This document shows positions 9,502-19,963 of a stretch of 64,000 nt of DNA, one piece after another (position 1 is the first letter of the stretch; each line of letters starts with the position of its first letter). The notes beneath the pieces are model-generated. The model was not told the origin of the DNA. It was given only the letters and a program-made list of their open reading frames with translations, and searched no databases. Source of the stretch: Verrucomicrobiales bacterium (GTDB taxonomy: Bacteria > Verrucomicrobiota > Verrucomicrobiia > Limisphaerales > UBA11320); assembly GCA_016793885.1 (NCBI GenBank), contig JAEUHE010000067.1, positions 1 to 64,000 of the forward strand. The letters are read 5' to 3'. A program made the translations under genes and the position numbers.

Positions 9502-10562
9502 ACAAGAGGCAGTGTGGGGTCGATCTTATCGGGGCTGAGGTCCGCGGCATTCGCGGGAACGGCCTCCTGGCCCTCTGAATCTTCCTCTCCGTATTCGGTA
9601 GGAAATGCATTCGCTTCCAAACCGCATTCACGAAGCCATCGGACCATCACATGCACTTGACCGTGGGTGACGATCACGCGCTGTGCGCCGGTGGCTTTCA
9701 CGGCTTGCTGAAGACCTGACCAGTCGGCGTGATCCGACATCACGAAGCCGCGGTCCACGCCGCGACGCCGGCGTGTGCCACGCACCTGCATCCAGCCGCT
9801 CGCGAAGGCATCGGCGTAATCGCCGAAGCGTCTCACCCAGGCGGTACCCTGTGCCGAGGGCGGCGCCAGCACGAGGCTTCGACGCAGATCGGAAGGCTCC
9901 GTCACCTGGCCCGCATACTGGGTCGGAGGTAGATTGACCCCCGTCTCTCGATAGGCGGCGTTCATGCGCTCCACGGCACCGTGCGTGAGAATTGGCCCAA
10001 TGGAGGGGTCGAGCATGGCGAGGATGCGTTGCGCTTTTCCCAGACTGTAGCAAAAAGCGACGCTGGTTCTTCCTTGCTCCGCATTCGACCGCCACCAAGC
10101 CAGGATGTGGGACTTCAATTGCGCTTGAGTCGGCCACTGGTAAATGGGCAGCGCGAAAGTGGATTCTGTAATGAAGGTATGACAACGGACGGGGATGAAG
10201 GGCGCGCAGGTCCCGTCGTCCTCGGTCTTGTAATCGCCCGAGACCACCCAAACTTGCCCTCGGTGTTCTAATCGCACTTGCGCGGACCCAAGCACATGGC
10301 CCGCGGGATGAAGGCTTAGTTGGACATCATGATCTTGAAGGATCTGGCCATATTCGACGGTCTGCAGCGGGAGGTGATCCCCGAGCCGTTTGCGCAGGAT
10401 GGCTGCCCCGCTCGTGGCCGTCAGGTAATGCCCGCTGCCCCCCCGAGCATGGTCTGCGTGGCCGTGGGTGATGACGGCGCGAGCCACAGGCTTCCAGGGA
10501 TCGATGTAGAAATCGCCGGGGACGCAGTAAAGGCCATTCGAGGTAGAAACAACCAGATCCAT
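9498..10562 (-). CDS. Ligase-associated metallo-beta-lactamase-fold exonuclease
   Basis: A 354-residue metallo-beta-lactamase/beta-CASP protein of the SNM1/CPSF type found beside bacterial ATP-dependent ligases. The metal-binding signature THGHADHARGG lies at residues 32-42, followed by GHVLGSAQVRLE, SGDYKTEDD, a TESTFALP segment and the late VMSDHADW and VTHGQ histidine motifs. It is predicted to trim DNA ends before ligation. It is first in a two-gene operon and overlaps the ligase start by 4 bp. Length and motif order agree with the family, and it appears complete. Confidence 0.92.
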   Translation of the reverse strand: MDLVVSTSNGLYCVPGDFYIDPWKPVARAVITHGHADHARGGSGHYLTATSGAAILRKRLGDHLPLQTVEYGQILQDHDVQLSLHPAGHVLGSAQVRLEHRGQVWVVSGDYKTEDDGTCAPFIPVRCHTFITESTFALPIYQWPTQAQLKSHILAWWRSNAEQGRTSVAFCYSLGKAQRILAMLDPSIGPILTHGAVERMNAAYRETGVNLPPTQYAGQVTEPSDLRRSLVLAPPSAQGTAWVRRFGDYADAFASGWMQVRGTRRRRGVDRGFVMSDHADWSGLQQAVKATGAQRVIVTHGQVHVMVRWLRECGLEANAFPTEYGEEDSEGQEAVPANAADLSPDKIDPTLPLV

Positions 10563-10964
10563 AGTGTGAGCTTATGAGAAGGCGGTGACTTCGCGGTCGC
10601 CCTGGAGCGCTCGTCCGACTCCACCTCACGGCAACCCACTAGGCGTCCGATTGTCCAAGGGCGCTTATCGACAGTCCTAGCCTGAATGGTGCCAACGGGA
10701 TGTCAATGGCTACCCCCTGGCCTCAAGATCGAACAGCAACGCGAGCCGCACCCGCTAAGAGTCGAAGAAGCGACGGGAATGTTTTGAAGACCGGAGTGGA
10801 TCTAGTAGGCGATTTGCAAGCCTCGGCAGCCTGGAGCCTGCAAACCGCCCATTCCTCGGTGCAACCCCGCAGTCAAGCGGGAGCCGCCATGGCTGATTCC
10901 TAACGGCGATGAAAGCGACGGCCGCAATGAGTGTCTCAAGCGTTCGGGCCAGGCGGCTCAGCGA
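10563..10964. other. Intergenic region, no gene recognised
   Basis: About 400 bases between the start of the exonuclease operon and the stop of the TPM gene, both read leftward. There is a loose inverted repeat, TTTGCAAGC...GAGCCTGCAAA near 10812-10845, which may fold in RNA. Short plus-strand ORFs lack protein character. Confidence 0.4.
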
Positions 10965-11924
10965 TTACGCATCCCCGCCGCCGCCGCCGTCGCCGCCGAA
11001 GTCACCACCCCCGCCGAAATCGACGTCACCGCCCGAGCTGCTAAAGTCTCCGCCTACATCAGACGCTCCGTTGTCCGACGGACCCGTCATCGAGCTATCA
11101 CTGGCGTGCGCGTTGCCTCCCATGAAACGGTCATACAGCCAACTCCCCGCCATGACACCGCCAATGCCACCCAACAAGCTGGTTAGAAACCCGCCGCCAC
11201 GTCCGCCCATTCCTCCAGCACCCGCGAGTTGGCCACCTTGGCTTCCACGCATCATTCGGAAGAGAAAGCGCACTAAGAGAATGCCTCCCAAGAGCAGCAC
11301 TCCCAGGAGCAAAAAGGATCCGATCGACCCTCGCGAAGAGGGTTCATTGGTAGCCGCTGCTGTTTCCCACGATCCGTTGGGAGAGGCGGACGGCGTGCCG
11401 GCGGCCGCAGATGGCCGGAGATTCGCCCGCAGAGTCCTCTCGACGTAAGCGACGCCGTTCTGAAGGCCCTCATCAAAACGGTCCTCACGGAACGAACTTT
11501 GAAAAATGCGAACCAGTTCGTCACGGTTCGAGGTGAGAAACGCTTTTTCTCGAGTCGCCGGACCCACGCCCACCTGGATGCGGAATCGGTGCGGCGGGGG
11601 CTCCTTCATCACCAACACATAGATTCCATCCAGTTGAGCCGAACGGGCTCGATCGCGGACGAGGTTGGAGAAGAACTCCTCGCGGTTCCGAGCGTATTCC
11701 TCGCTCCGCCCCTCCGGAATACCGGCGAAGGTCTCGACCAGGAGCTCCTTGTGAAGCTGCTTTTGGATCATCCGAGCAGCATCGTCGGCTTGTCTGACTG
11801 TCCGGGACGAAAAGACCGCGGCATCGTCGCGCACCCCAGGTGCGGCCATGGCCGCTTGTGGGGCAACGATCCCCAAGACCCATACCAAGAGCAAATTCAG
11901 AATTTGGCGATAGTATGTTCGCAT
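10965..11924 (-). CDS. TPM-domain membrane-anchored protein with Gly-rich tail
   Basis: A 319-residue protein with an N-terminal signal sequence (about 1-28, cleavage near AMAAPG), a TPM domain (about 30-170, with SEEYARNREEFFSNL and GIYVLVMKEPP segments), one transmembrane helix (about 203-223) followed by basic residues, and a very Gly/Asp/Ser-rich end (GGDFGGGG-type). TPM proteins of the YgcG/Psb32 type are proposed to act in envelope or membrane-protein maintenance, some with phosphatase activity. The Gly-rich tail after the helix is characteristic of this family. The stop is TAA and no partner gene (such as a LemA homologue, common elsewhere) is adjacent. Confidence 0.8.
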   Translation of the reverse strand: MRTYYRQILNLLLVWVLGIVAPQAAMAAPGVRDDAAVFSSRTVRQADDAARMIQKQLHKELLVETFAGIPEGRSEEYARNREEFFSNLVRDRARSAQLDGIYVLVMKEPPPHRFRIQVGVGPATREKAFLTSNRDELVRIFQSSFREDRFDEGLQNGVAYVERTLRANLRPSAAAGTPSASPNGSWETAAATNEPSSRGSIGSFLLLGVLLLGGILLVRFLFRMMRGSQGGQLAGAGGMGGRGGGFLTSLLGGIGGVMAGSWLYDRFMGGNAHASDSSMTGPSDNGASDVGGDFSSSGGDVDFGGGGDFGGDGGGGGDA

Positions 11925-12178
11925 GGCCTATATGTAGCGGCGGGCTGCCGAGTTGGCCAATTTATTTGAGTCCGGAGAATTTGCGCCGACACCTGGAGCG
12001 TTAAACGCTTGTATGAAGCAGAACGGCATGATATCAGTCCTATCATGGCGATAGTATCTTGATTGGTTCCTCCTCCGGGTTGACGCTCCCAATTCATCTT
12101 GAGCCACGCGAGTCGGTTGCTAGTTTACGGCCTGCGCGGACGCGATCATAGGTCGGTGTGGAGACAGACAAAGAATCA

Positions 12179-13357
12179 ATGCGAGTTGAAATCTCATGCG
12201 TGGCGGCAAGCGCTCTGGCGCTATTCACAGCCGTGCTATCCCTGACCGGTGCCGATCGCCCGCCCCCATCGTCCGTCCCCGTCACCTTGCCCCATGCGGC
12301 AGTGACTGGTGATCCTTCGGAAACCATCGCCCACCGAATTCTGAGATTGGAAGCAGAGCCCCGCCGGGTCGAACCCAGCCTAGTCGAAATCCTAAACCGT
12401 TTCCTGGAGGAGGCATGCGCCGCGGCAGGCCAGGTAAAACGGGCAAGAACGGGTCGGTGGGATCCGCACTATGCGGAGGCGGTTCTGCGGAGCATTGATG
12501 CGACCCTGATTCGGCAGGGGTTTGTTTATCCCGAGACCGGCGCCACCGACTTCATGGCGGACAGCCTGACCCCGTCGTGGATGACGGCGGCTCGTCGATC
12601 GGCCTTTCAGATGCAGTCGCAGAACCATCGACGACTGAAGATGATTGCGGAGCGATTTCCGGGTCCGTTCTACGCCGCAGACTGTGATACGGTGAGTTTT
12701 TTGTACCTGAGCGTGGCGCAGCGGCTTCAACTGCCCCTGGTCCTGGTGGTGATTCCCTCGCGCGACCGGCGTCCGGGGCACGCATTTGTTCGCTGGCGTG
12801 AAGGGAACCGTCAACTTAACTGGGAGACGATGGACGGGGCCATCCGCACCGACGAGTCCTACGTCAAACCCTGGAACATCTCATCCGGTGCCATTCAAGC
12901 CAAGGCGGCGTTGGCGGATTTAACCGTCGACCAAGCGATGGGCTGCGTTCACTACTGGCTGGCGGTTCGACATCAGCGACAGGGTGATTCGGAGCGCGCG
13001 CTCCAAGAGCTGGCGGTGGCGCTGGAGTTGCATCCTGAGAACCTGGACGCGCGACGCGAATTTGCCTGGGTTACGGCCACAGGTGCCCGACTGAGCGTGC
13101 GCGATCACGCAGCGGCTTTAAGGCACATCACCCGCGTGCTGGAGGTCATGGAAGACCCAGATGCTCGCGATACCCTTGCGGCGGTTTACGCTTCTGCGGG
13201 TCAGTTTGACCTGGCAGTGCGCGAACAACGGAAGGCGATTCGGGACAGTTCCACAGGGGCGCGGGCGGGCTATCGACGTCGGTTGGAATTGTATGAACAG
13301 GGGAAGGTCTATCGCAAGACGGACCCAAGACCCCCGCAGAAAACAAAGTCGAACTGA
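12179..13357 (+). CDS. Exported transglutaminase-like protein with TPR repeats
   Basis: A 392-residue protein. The ATG at 12179 begins a hydrophobic signal sequence (VAASALALFTAVLSLTG); a GTG at 12158 is the alternative start. The middle part resembles a papain/transglutaminase fold: AADCDTVSFLYLS supplies the candidate nucleophilic Cys (about 173), PGHAFVRW the His, and NWETMDG the Asp. The C-terminal third is built of TPR-like helices (ALQELAVALELHPENLDARREFAWV, then DTLAAVYASAGQFDLAVREQRKAI), each under 20 residues per helix. Proteins of this arrangement occur widely in Verrucomicrobiota and Planctomycetes without assigned function; peptidase or protein-crosslinking roles are both possible. 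It ends in a Lys-rich tail. Confidence 0.7.
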   Translation: MRVEISCVAASALALFTAVLSLTGADRPPPSSVPVTLPHAAVTGDPSETIAHRILRLEAEPRRVEPSLVEILNRFLEEACAAAGQVKRARTGRWDPHYAEAVLRSIDATLIRQGFVYPETGATDFMADSLTPSWMTAARRSAFQMQSQNHRRLKMIAERFPGPFYAADCDTVSFLYLSVAQRLQLPLVLVVIPSRDRRPGHAFVRWREGNRQLNWETMDGAIRTDESYVKPWNISSGAIQAKAALADLTVDQAMGCVHYWLAVRHQRQGDSERALQELAVALELHPENLDARREFAWVTATGARLSVRDHAAALRHITRVLEVMEDPDARDTLAAVYASAGQFDLAVREQRKAIRDSSTGARAGYRRRLELYEQGKVYRKTDPRPPQKTKSN

Positions 13358-13525
13358 TTTACACCGCAGAGACGGGAAGAGCGCAGAGAAGACAGGCGGA
13401 ACACACTGAGCCTATGGGGTTTGGAGAAAACAAAGGACCCCTCCCCAAAAGGGACCCATTTCGGCCTTCAGGATCTTCACAAAGTTGTTGTCCTGCCGCG
13501 TGATCTGCGTGGTCCGCGGGCCACC
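13358..13525. repeat. Degenerate fold-back intergenic repeat (CGCAGAG type)
   Basis: The left arm ACCGCAGAGACGGGAAGAG begins near 13362 and an imperfect, reversed arm (CCGCGTGATCTGCGTGGTCC) lies near 13498. Such CGCAGAG-rich inverted repeats recur between genes in many Verrucomicrobiota. A second, better preserved element of this style lies at 32281-32376. Confidence 0.45.
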
Positions 13526-13542
13526 CACTCCCAGCTCTCGTT

Positions 13543-13704
13543 TCAAGGCCGGCGTGGCCGGCGCGGCTGGTTGCGGCGCAGATGGGGAGGCATGTTTGCT
13601 TCCGCCCAGGTGATCGTCTGCTGGATATGGAGCCAGCGTTGCAACGGATCGTAGGCACGATCCCGTTTGAGTTCCTCGCGCTTCTTCAGCTCTCCGTCAG
13701 CCAT
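13543..13704 (-). CDS. Small 53-residue partner protein of the nucleotidyltransferase
   Basis: A short ORF reading MADGELKKREELKRDRAY, continuing through DPLQRW and ITWAEANMPPHLRRN to a basic RRPRRP end and TGA at 13543. The start lies 3 bases after the TGA of the nucleotidyltransferase gene, and AAGGA upstream serves as ribosome binding site, so the two form an operon. The charged Lys/Glu N-terminal helix and conserved-looking DPxQRWxHIQ core argue for a real protein. I do not recognise a named family. Being encoded with an AbiEii-like nucleotidyltransferase, it may be the partner in a toxin-antitoxin-like pair; that role is inference. Confidence 0.6.
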   Translation of the reverse strand: MADGELKKREELKRDRAYDPLQRWLHIQQTITWAEANMPPHLRRNQPRRPRRP

Positions 13705-13707
13705 CGC

Positions 13708-14199
13708 TCATCCTTTCTGACGCTCCCGGATCGCGCGTTCCAAATGTTGCACCCGGCTGGGCTTCCGTTCGGGTTCTGGAAGCGCTTTCTGACACGCCAA
13801 CATGTCCTCGTCGCTCAGGCCTAAAAACGGTTGTCCGGCAGCGGTGGCGCAGACGTCGGCACGAGCACGGCATGCAGCGTAGCTTCCTTCCAGGCCGCGG
13901 ACGTCGCGAAAGACGTCCAGAGCGCCCTCACGAGTGGTCAGGCAAAAGACGGATTGGCGGCGCAGCCAGTTCCAATCCTCTGGAACCGAGGCCCACTCCT
14001 GTTCGGTAGGCCCCCACGCCCCCCCGAGAGCCGTCAAGGCGCGGTTGAGGCGGGCAAGGTTGTCGGCTTCGTCTCGAACCCAGATGTCGACATCAAACGT
14101 CAGCTCGGGCAGGTGGCGGATGAGGAAGTTCATTCCCCCGATTAGGAGATAGTCCACTTGCTCGGAATTGAGTGCCGCCAGGATGTTGTCGACGTTCAT
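13708..14199 (-). CDS. AbiEii/DUF6036-like nucleotidyltransferase
   Basis: A 163-residue minimal nucleotidyltransferase. The start at 14199 (ATG, MNVDNILAALNSEQVDYLLI) is chosen over the open frame back to 14352, whose extra sequence runs through an intergenic repeat. The family signature is GG at 21-22 followed by DVDIWV (Asp 36 and 38), the metal-binding pair. The C-terminal half is helical and ends in a run of Arg/Glu. Such proteins are often toxin-like members of two-gene systems (AbiE, MenAT families), or occur with small partners of unknown role; here a 53-residue protein follows 3 bases downstream. Activity and partner roles are not provable from sequence. Confidence 0.75.
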   Translation of the reverse strand: MNVDNILAALNSEQVDYLLIGGMNFLIRHLPELTFDVDIWVRDEADNLARLNRALTALGGAWGPTEQEWASVPEDWNWLRRQSVFCLTTREGALDVFRDVRGLEGSYAACRARADVCATAAGQPFLGLSDEDMLACQKALPEPERKPSRVQHLERAIRERQKG

Positions 14200-14287
14200 C
14201 GTATCAGCCAGGCCTTGTATGCCAGGTCGGGAGATTTCAGGCGACACTAAATTCGGCCAGCACCGCGGGTGGGGAGTGAATAAACCC

Positions 14288-14395
14288 GGGTGAGCACAGT
14301 CAGGATCCCCCTCCGGGGGGCCGGGAAGCGGCAGAGGGTTAGCGCACTCCAAAACACTTCGCGATGCGGCTACGAATATGGAGTTGACCGCTCAC
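14288..14395. repeat. Diverged copy of the window-start repeat family
   Basis: GGATCCCCCTCCGGGGGG, AAGCGGCAGAGGG, GCGCACTCCAAAACACTTCG and a closing ATGGAGT follow one another in the same order as in the 122-bp unit at 1-298. Overall identity is moderate. It sits between the nucleotidyltransferase start and katG. Confidence 0.55.
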
Positions 14396-14434
14396 CAAGT
14401 CGTGACTAACTGATTGCTTGTAAATAGAGTGTAG

Positions 14435-16639
<2,205 letters not shown>

Positions 16640-16651
16640 TGCATCGGCCGT

Positions 16652-16681
16652 CCCCGGGCACCTCTGAAAGGGTGCCCGGGG
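16652..16681 (+). terminator. Hairpin downstream of katG
   Basis: CCCCGGGCACC (16652-16662) pairs perfectly with GGTGCCCGGGG (16671-16681) around an 8-base loop, 13 bases after the katG stop codon. It lacks a clear T-tract, so it may end transcription weakly or protect the 3' end. Confidence 0.55.
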
Positions 16682-16833
16682 GTTCTGAGGGGGAACATCC
16701 AGAGTGAGGTCGTGTCCTTTCCCAAAGGTTGTAACTTCTGCATGGGCGCAGGCTCAGTAAGGGTTGGAACCGGTCACTTCGATGCGGCCGGCCCGATGGG
16801 AACGTTCCCATCATTAACGCGGGAAAGGCCTCT

Positions 16834-17394
16834 ATGAAAACGATATTTTTGACAGTGGCGATGGGGTTAGCAGGCGCTCTGGCATGGGGTCCTCTGGGAG
16901 TGCATGGCCAGGGGATGCCACCGGAAGCGCAGGCGAATATCCATACCCTGTTCCAGGTTCATGCCAAGATCACTCGCTCGGTGGAGAACACCAAAAACGG
17001 GTATGTTGCCACCACCGAGTCCGATGATCCCAAGGCCGTGGCTGCGCTTCGAGGGCACATTCGCCAGATGAACGCCCGTCTGGAATCGGGCCTGATGGTG
17101 CGACGTTGGGATCCGGCATTTGCAGAGTACGTCGCGCACTACTCGGACATTCGTCATCATTTCTCGAAAACGAAGAAAGGAGTTAGGATGACCGTGACGG
17201 GCAAGACTCGGGACGCAATTCGGGTGGCTCAAAACCACGCGGCGGTGATCTCCGAGTTCGTCAAAGAAGGATGGAAAGCTCATGACCGCAGCCATCCAGC
17301 AGTGGTTGTGGCTACCCAAACCGCGGGGACCTCGAACGAGTGCTGCTTCGGGGGGGGCAAGGGACCGGGATGCGGCCGAGCCTCTAAAAAGTGA
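16834..17394 (+). CDS. Secreted conserved protein of unknown function, His-rich core
   Basis: A 186-residue protein with a signal peptide (about 1-25, MKTIFLTVAMGLAGALAWG, cleavage near VHGQG). The mature part carries well spaced histidines: HTLFQVHAKITR, LRGHIRQM, VAHYSDIRHHF, QNHAAVI and KAHDRSH. It also has a TGKT segment and a Cys-containing end (NECCFGGGKGPGCG). The His pattern suggests a metal- or haem-binding periplasmic helical protein, but there is no CxxCH c-type haem motif and I cannot name the family with confidence. It lies 195 bases after katG, so co-regulation with peroxide defence is only a guess. Confidence 0.65.
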   Translation: MKTIFLTVAMGLAGALAWGPLGVHGQGMPPEAQANIHTLFQVHAKITRSVENTKNGYVATTESDDPKAVAALRGHIRQMNARLESGLMVRRWDPAFAEYVAHYSDIRHHFSKTKKGVRMTVTGKTRDAIRVAQNHAAVISEFVKEGWKAHDRSHPAVVVATQTAGTSNECCFGGGKGPGCGRASKK

Positions 17395-17544
17395 CCTAGA
17401 TATTTTCCTGCGGAAAAGGAACCGGTAATCTCACGGTTACCTTGAAGACAAAGTGACGTAAGGTGGGGCGGGTTTTGCTTAGGATTCGGTTTCGTCAATA
17501 CGGATCACGATACCCCGCTGGGTTTGCCTCCTGATCTGACGGGC

Positions 17545-18822
17545 TCAACCGAGTCGACGGCTGAGGCGCCAGGCGGCCCAGCCGAGGCCGATCACGGCAA
17601 ACCCGGCCAGGCTGGGCAGCGGGGATCGGGAGATGGACAGCGCAGTTGTCCCCAGGACCGCGGCGATGAATGTGAGAGGTACCCAAGGCCATCCGGTCAC
17701 GTGCAGTGCGGGTCCCAGCCGGCGACGGACGAGCACGAGGCCCAGGACAGTGGCGGCCGTGCTGAGGCCGAGCGTGAATCCGATAAAGGTGAGCAGGGCC
17801 GTGTAGCTGGAGGTCCAGAGCATGATCAAGCCGATGGCGAACTGGAACGCGATGGACGGCCGGGGCGGGCCGGATTCCTGCACCAACCAGGAGGGCAGAT
17901 AGCCATCCGCCGCCATTCGTGCGTAGACCCGCGGCCCGGTCATGATCAGCGAGGACACGGAGGTAATGAGCGCCAGCGCGATGAGGAGCGTCGCGCCGTT
18001 TGCCCAGGCGGCTCCCCCTAGGCGATCGGCCACAAGTCGGCCCACTTCCAATCTACCGGAGATCGTCTCAGCCGGCACCGTCAGCACAAACACGGCATTG
18101 ACGGCCAGGTAGATCGCGGTGACAGCCAGGGTACCGGTCACGAGCGAGCGCGGCAGATTGCGCTCGGGATGGGTCACTTCGCCACCCAGATAGATCACCG
18201 CATTCCAGCCCGCGTAGCTAAACGAAATCCACACCAGGGACATTGCGAACGAAGGAATGGAAACGTCGGCGGAAGGGGGGCTGGGGGCGCCTGGGATCCT
18301 GGTCACACCGAAGCCGACGAAGGCGGTGATCAGGATCACTTTAAGTAGCACTGCCAGGTTCTGGGCGAATGTTCCATGACGGACATTCCAAGCGTGCAGG
18401 GAGGACATCAGGATCATCAGAACGGTCCCGATGACGCGAGGGCTGCTGCCGGGCAGCCAAGCTTGCATGTATTCACCAAAGGCATTGGCAGCGGCGGCGA
18501 GCGGGGCGGAGAAGCCTACCAGCAAGGAGATCCATCCTGCCACGTACCCCGCCGCCGGATGTAGCGTTCGGGACAGAAACAGGTATTCACCACCGGACTC
18601 CGGCAGGTGTCGCGCCAGGCTTCCATAGCTCAGGGCTCCCAGCATGGCGATGACGCCGCCGATCATCCAGGCGACCAAAACCAGCCAGGGAGATTTCAAA
18701 TCCGCCAGCAGAAAACCACTGGTGGTGAAAACGCCCGCCCCCAGCATACTGGCGATCACGAGTGCCGTCGCACTCCAGAACCCGATCGTCCGGTGTGGCG
18801 CGGAGGGGGCGTCCATGCGCAC
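17545..18822 (-). CDS. APC-superfamily amino acid permease
   Basis: A 425-residue, roughly 12-helix secondary transporter of the amino acid-polyamine-organocation superfamily. The first helix has the family signature ASMLGAGVFTTSGF (Gly-rich unwound substrate site), then SYGSLARHLPESGGEYLFLSR, and AGWNAVIYLGGEVTHPERNLPRSL in helix 6, which matches the AGW-NA-GEE/N-P-xx-IP pattern of the LAT/APA subfamilies. Substrate specificity cannot be read out. Its start lies 4 bases from the stop of the upstream methyltransferase gene, so they probably share a transcript. A second ATG at residue 3 is an alternative start. Confidence 0.9.
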   Translation of the reverse strand: MRMDAPSAPHRTIGFWSATALVIASMLGAGVFTTSGFLLADLKSPWLVLVAWMIGGVIAMLGALSYGSLARHLPESGGEYLFLSRTLHPAAGYVAGWISLLVGFSAPLAAAANAFGEYMQAWLPGSSPRVIGTVLMILMSSLHAWNVRHGTFAQNLAVLLKVILITAFVGFGVTRIPGAPSPPSADVSIPSFAMSLVWISFSYAGWNAVIYLGGEVTHPERNLPRSLVTGTLAVTAIYLAVNAVFVLTVPAETISGRLEVGRLVADRLGGAAWANGATLLIALALITSVSSLIMTGPRVYARMAADGYLPSWLVQESGPPRPSIAFQFAIGLIMLWTSSYTALLTFIGFTLGLSTAATVLGLVLVRRRLGPALHVTGWPWVPLTFIAAVLGTTALSISRSPLPSLAGFAVIGLGWAAWRLSRRLG

Positions 18823-18826
18823 GATC

Positions 18827-19561
18827 CTAGCGGCTCACTTTGCGGAAGCGGAGGGTGTAGTTGTCTTTGAGCAGCGGCAGCTCTTCTATCTTCTTAAACC
18901 CAGCGGCCTCAAACTCAGCCGTCACCACTTCCTGGCCCGCCCGGACGTGATTCAGAATCCAGTCCGAGCTTACCCCGGGCACCCGTTTGAAATCGATCAA
19001 AAATACCTCGCCGTTGCGGCGGAGGGCACGATGCAGGGAGGCCAGCGAATGCTGGGGGTATTCGAAATGGTGATACACATCACAGATGAAAGCCGAGTCG
19101 ATGGAGTTATCCGCCAGCTCCACGGAGCGCTCCGTGCACAGGACCGTCTTAACATTGTGCTGCCCGGCCTGCCCGGCACGTTCCGCAATGAGCTTCAGGA
19201 AGGCGGGAACGATGTCGACAGCATAAACGCTGCCCTTAGGACCGGTTGCAGCGGAGAGCATGGGGGTGAACAGTCCGGTGCCCGAACCAATGTCCGCGAC
19301 AACCGAGCCTGGACGGATCTTGGCTGCGGCGACGATTTTCTCCCGGTGGTCGTAGATTTCGCGTCCCTCCTTTTCGAAGCGCTCGACCCAATTGGAGACG
19401 TTGAGATTCGGTTTGAGGTATTCCGTGTTAATGCCGGGTTTGACGCTGGCCTCGGGTGCGAGTGCGCGGGTGCTCGGAGCTGGCGATGTCTGGCAGGCCG
19501 AGAGCCACACCAGGGAGGCAGCCCAGCAGCTGAAGGCGATCAGTTTGCGAATCTGTTTCAT
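18827..19561 (-). CDS. Class I SAM methyltransferase with lipoprotein signal
   Basis: A 244-residue methyltransferase-fold protein. The ATG at 19561 is chosen because it starts a lipoprotein signal: MKQIRK, a hydrophobic stretch and lipobox LSAC with Cys23. The catalytic fold follows: motif I VVADIGSGTGLFTP, motif II-like VYAVDIVP, an acidic CDVYHHFEYP segment, and a post-motif GEVFLIDFKRVPG. Export is odd because S-adenosylmethionine is cytoplasmic; either SAM or a different ligand is used in the periplasm, or the signal is not functional. It precedes the permease gene by 4 bases. Confidence 0.8.
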   Translation of the reverse strand: MKQIRKLIAFSCWAASLVWLSACQTSPAPSTRALAPEASVKPGINTEYLKPNLNVSNWVERFEKEGREIYDHREKIVAAAKIRPGSVVADIGSGTGLFTPMLSAATGPKGSVYAVDIVPAFLKLIAERAGQAGQHNVKTVLCTERSVELADNSIDSAFICDVYHHFEYPQHSLASLHRALRRNGEVFLIDFKRVPGVSSDWILNHVRAGQEVVTAEFEAAGFKKIEELPLLKDNYTLRFRKVSR

Positions 19562-19682
19562 GGTGCCTTGGAGAATGCAGAGGACGGTCGCGATTGGGAA
19601 GAGAGTAAATCTCCTGGGGAACTGCTGAATCTTTTTGCGAAATCCTTCGTTCTTCGGCGCTAACGTATTGAGTTCAACACGC

Positions 19683-19760
19683 TCGCTTTGGGATGTGGAG
19701 ACGGCGAAGGTGATCCGATCGTTTGGCGGAGTGGAGGTGCCGGCACTGGCCGGTGCTGAG
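19683..19760 (+). pseudogene. WD40-repeat relic
   Basis: In one plus-strand frame the DNA reads SLWDVETAKVIRSFGG, a textbook WD40 blade end, but the flanking residues do not continue the fold and the frame has no proper start. A 19-base stretch (19709-19727) is identical to 24525-24543 in the intact WD40 gene downstream. I read this as the remnant of a second WD40 gene or of a recombination event. Confidence 0.5.
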
Positions 19761-19858
19761 AAACGAGATGTCCGCATGTTTGGTCTTTCATCATGCCCGG
19801 TCGCAAGCGACCAGGCGGGTTTACGATGGAGAGACCAGGGCGGAATCTGAAACGAAAA

Positions 19859-19893
19859 AGCCTTCAGACCCCGACAAACGGAGAATGAAGGCT
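19859..19893 (-). terminator. Rho-independent terminator for the dimethylformamidase-like gene
   Basis: On the minus strand AGCCTTCA pairs with TGAAGGCT across a 19-base loop and is followed immediately by TTTTT. It lies about 70 bases past the stop of the 19964-23404 gene. Confidence 0.6.
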
Positions 19894-19963
19894 ATTTCAA
19901 AGAACGACGGCACTTTGCAGGTTCGCGGATGACTCGCCAGCGAAAACCGCAGATGCAGACGTG

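Noticed and set aside
10909..11448. Pro-rich plus-strand ORF
   Set aside because: It is the reverse reading of the Gly-rich tail and linker of the TPM protein.
18644..19663. 339-codon plus-strand ORF
   Set aside because: It overlaps the start of the permease gene and the whole methyltransferase gene on the other strand, both supported by motifs.
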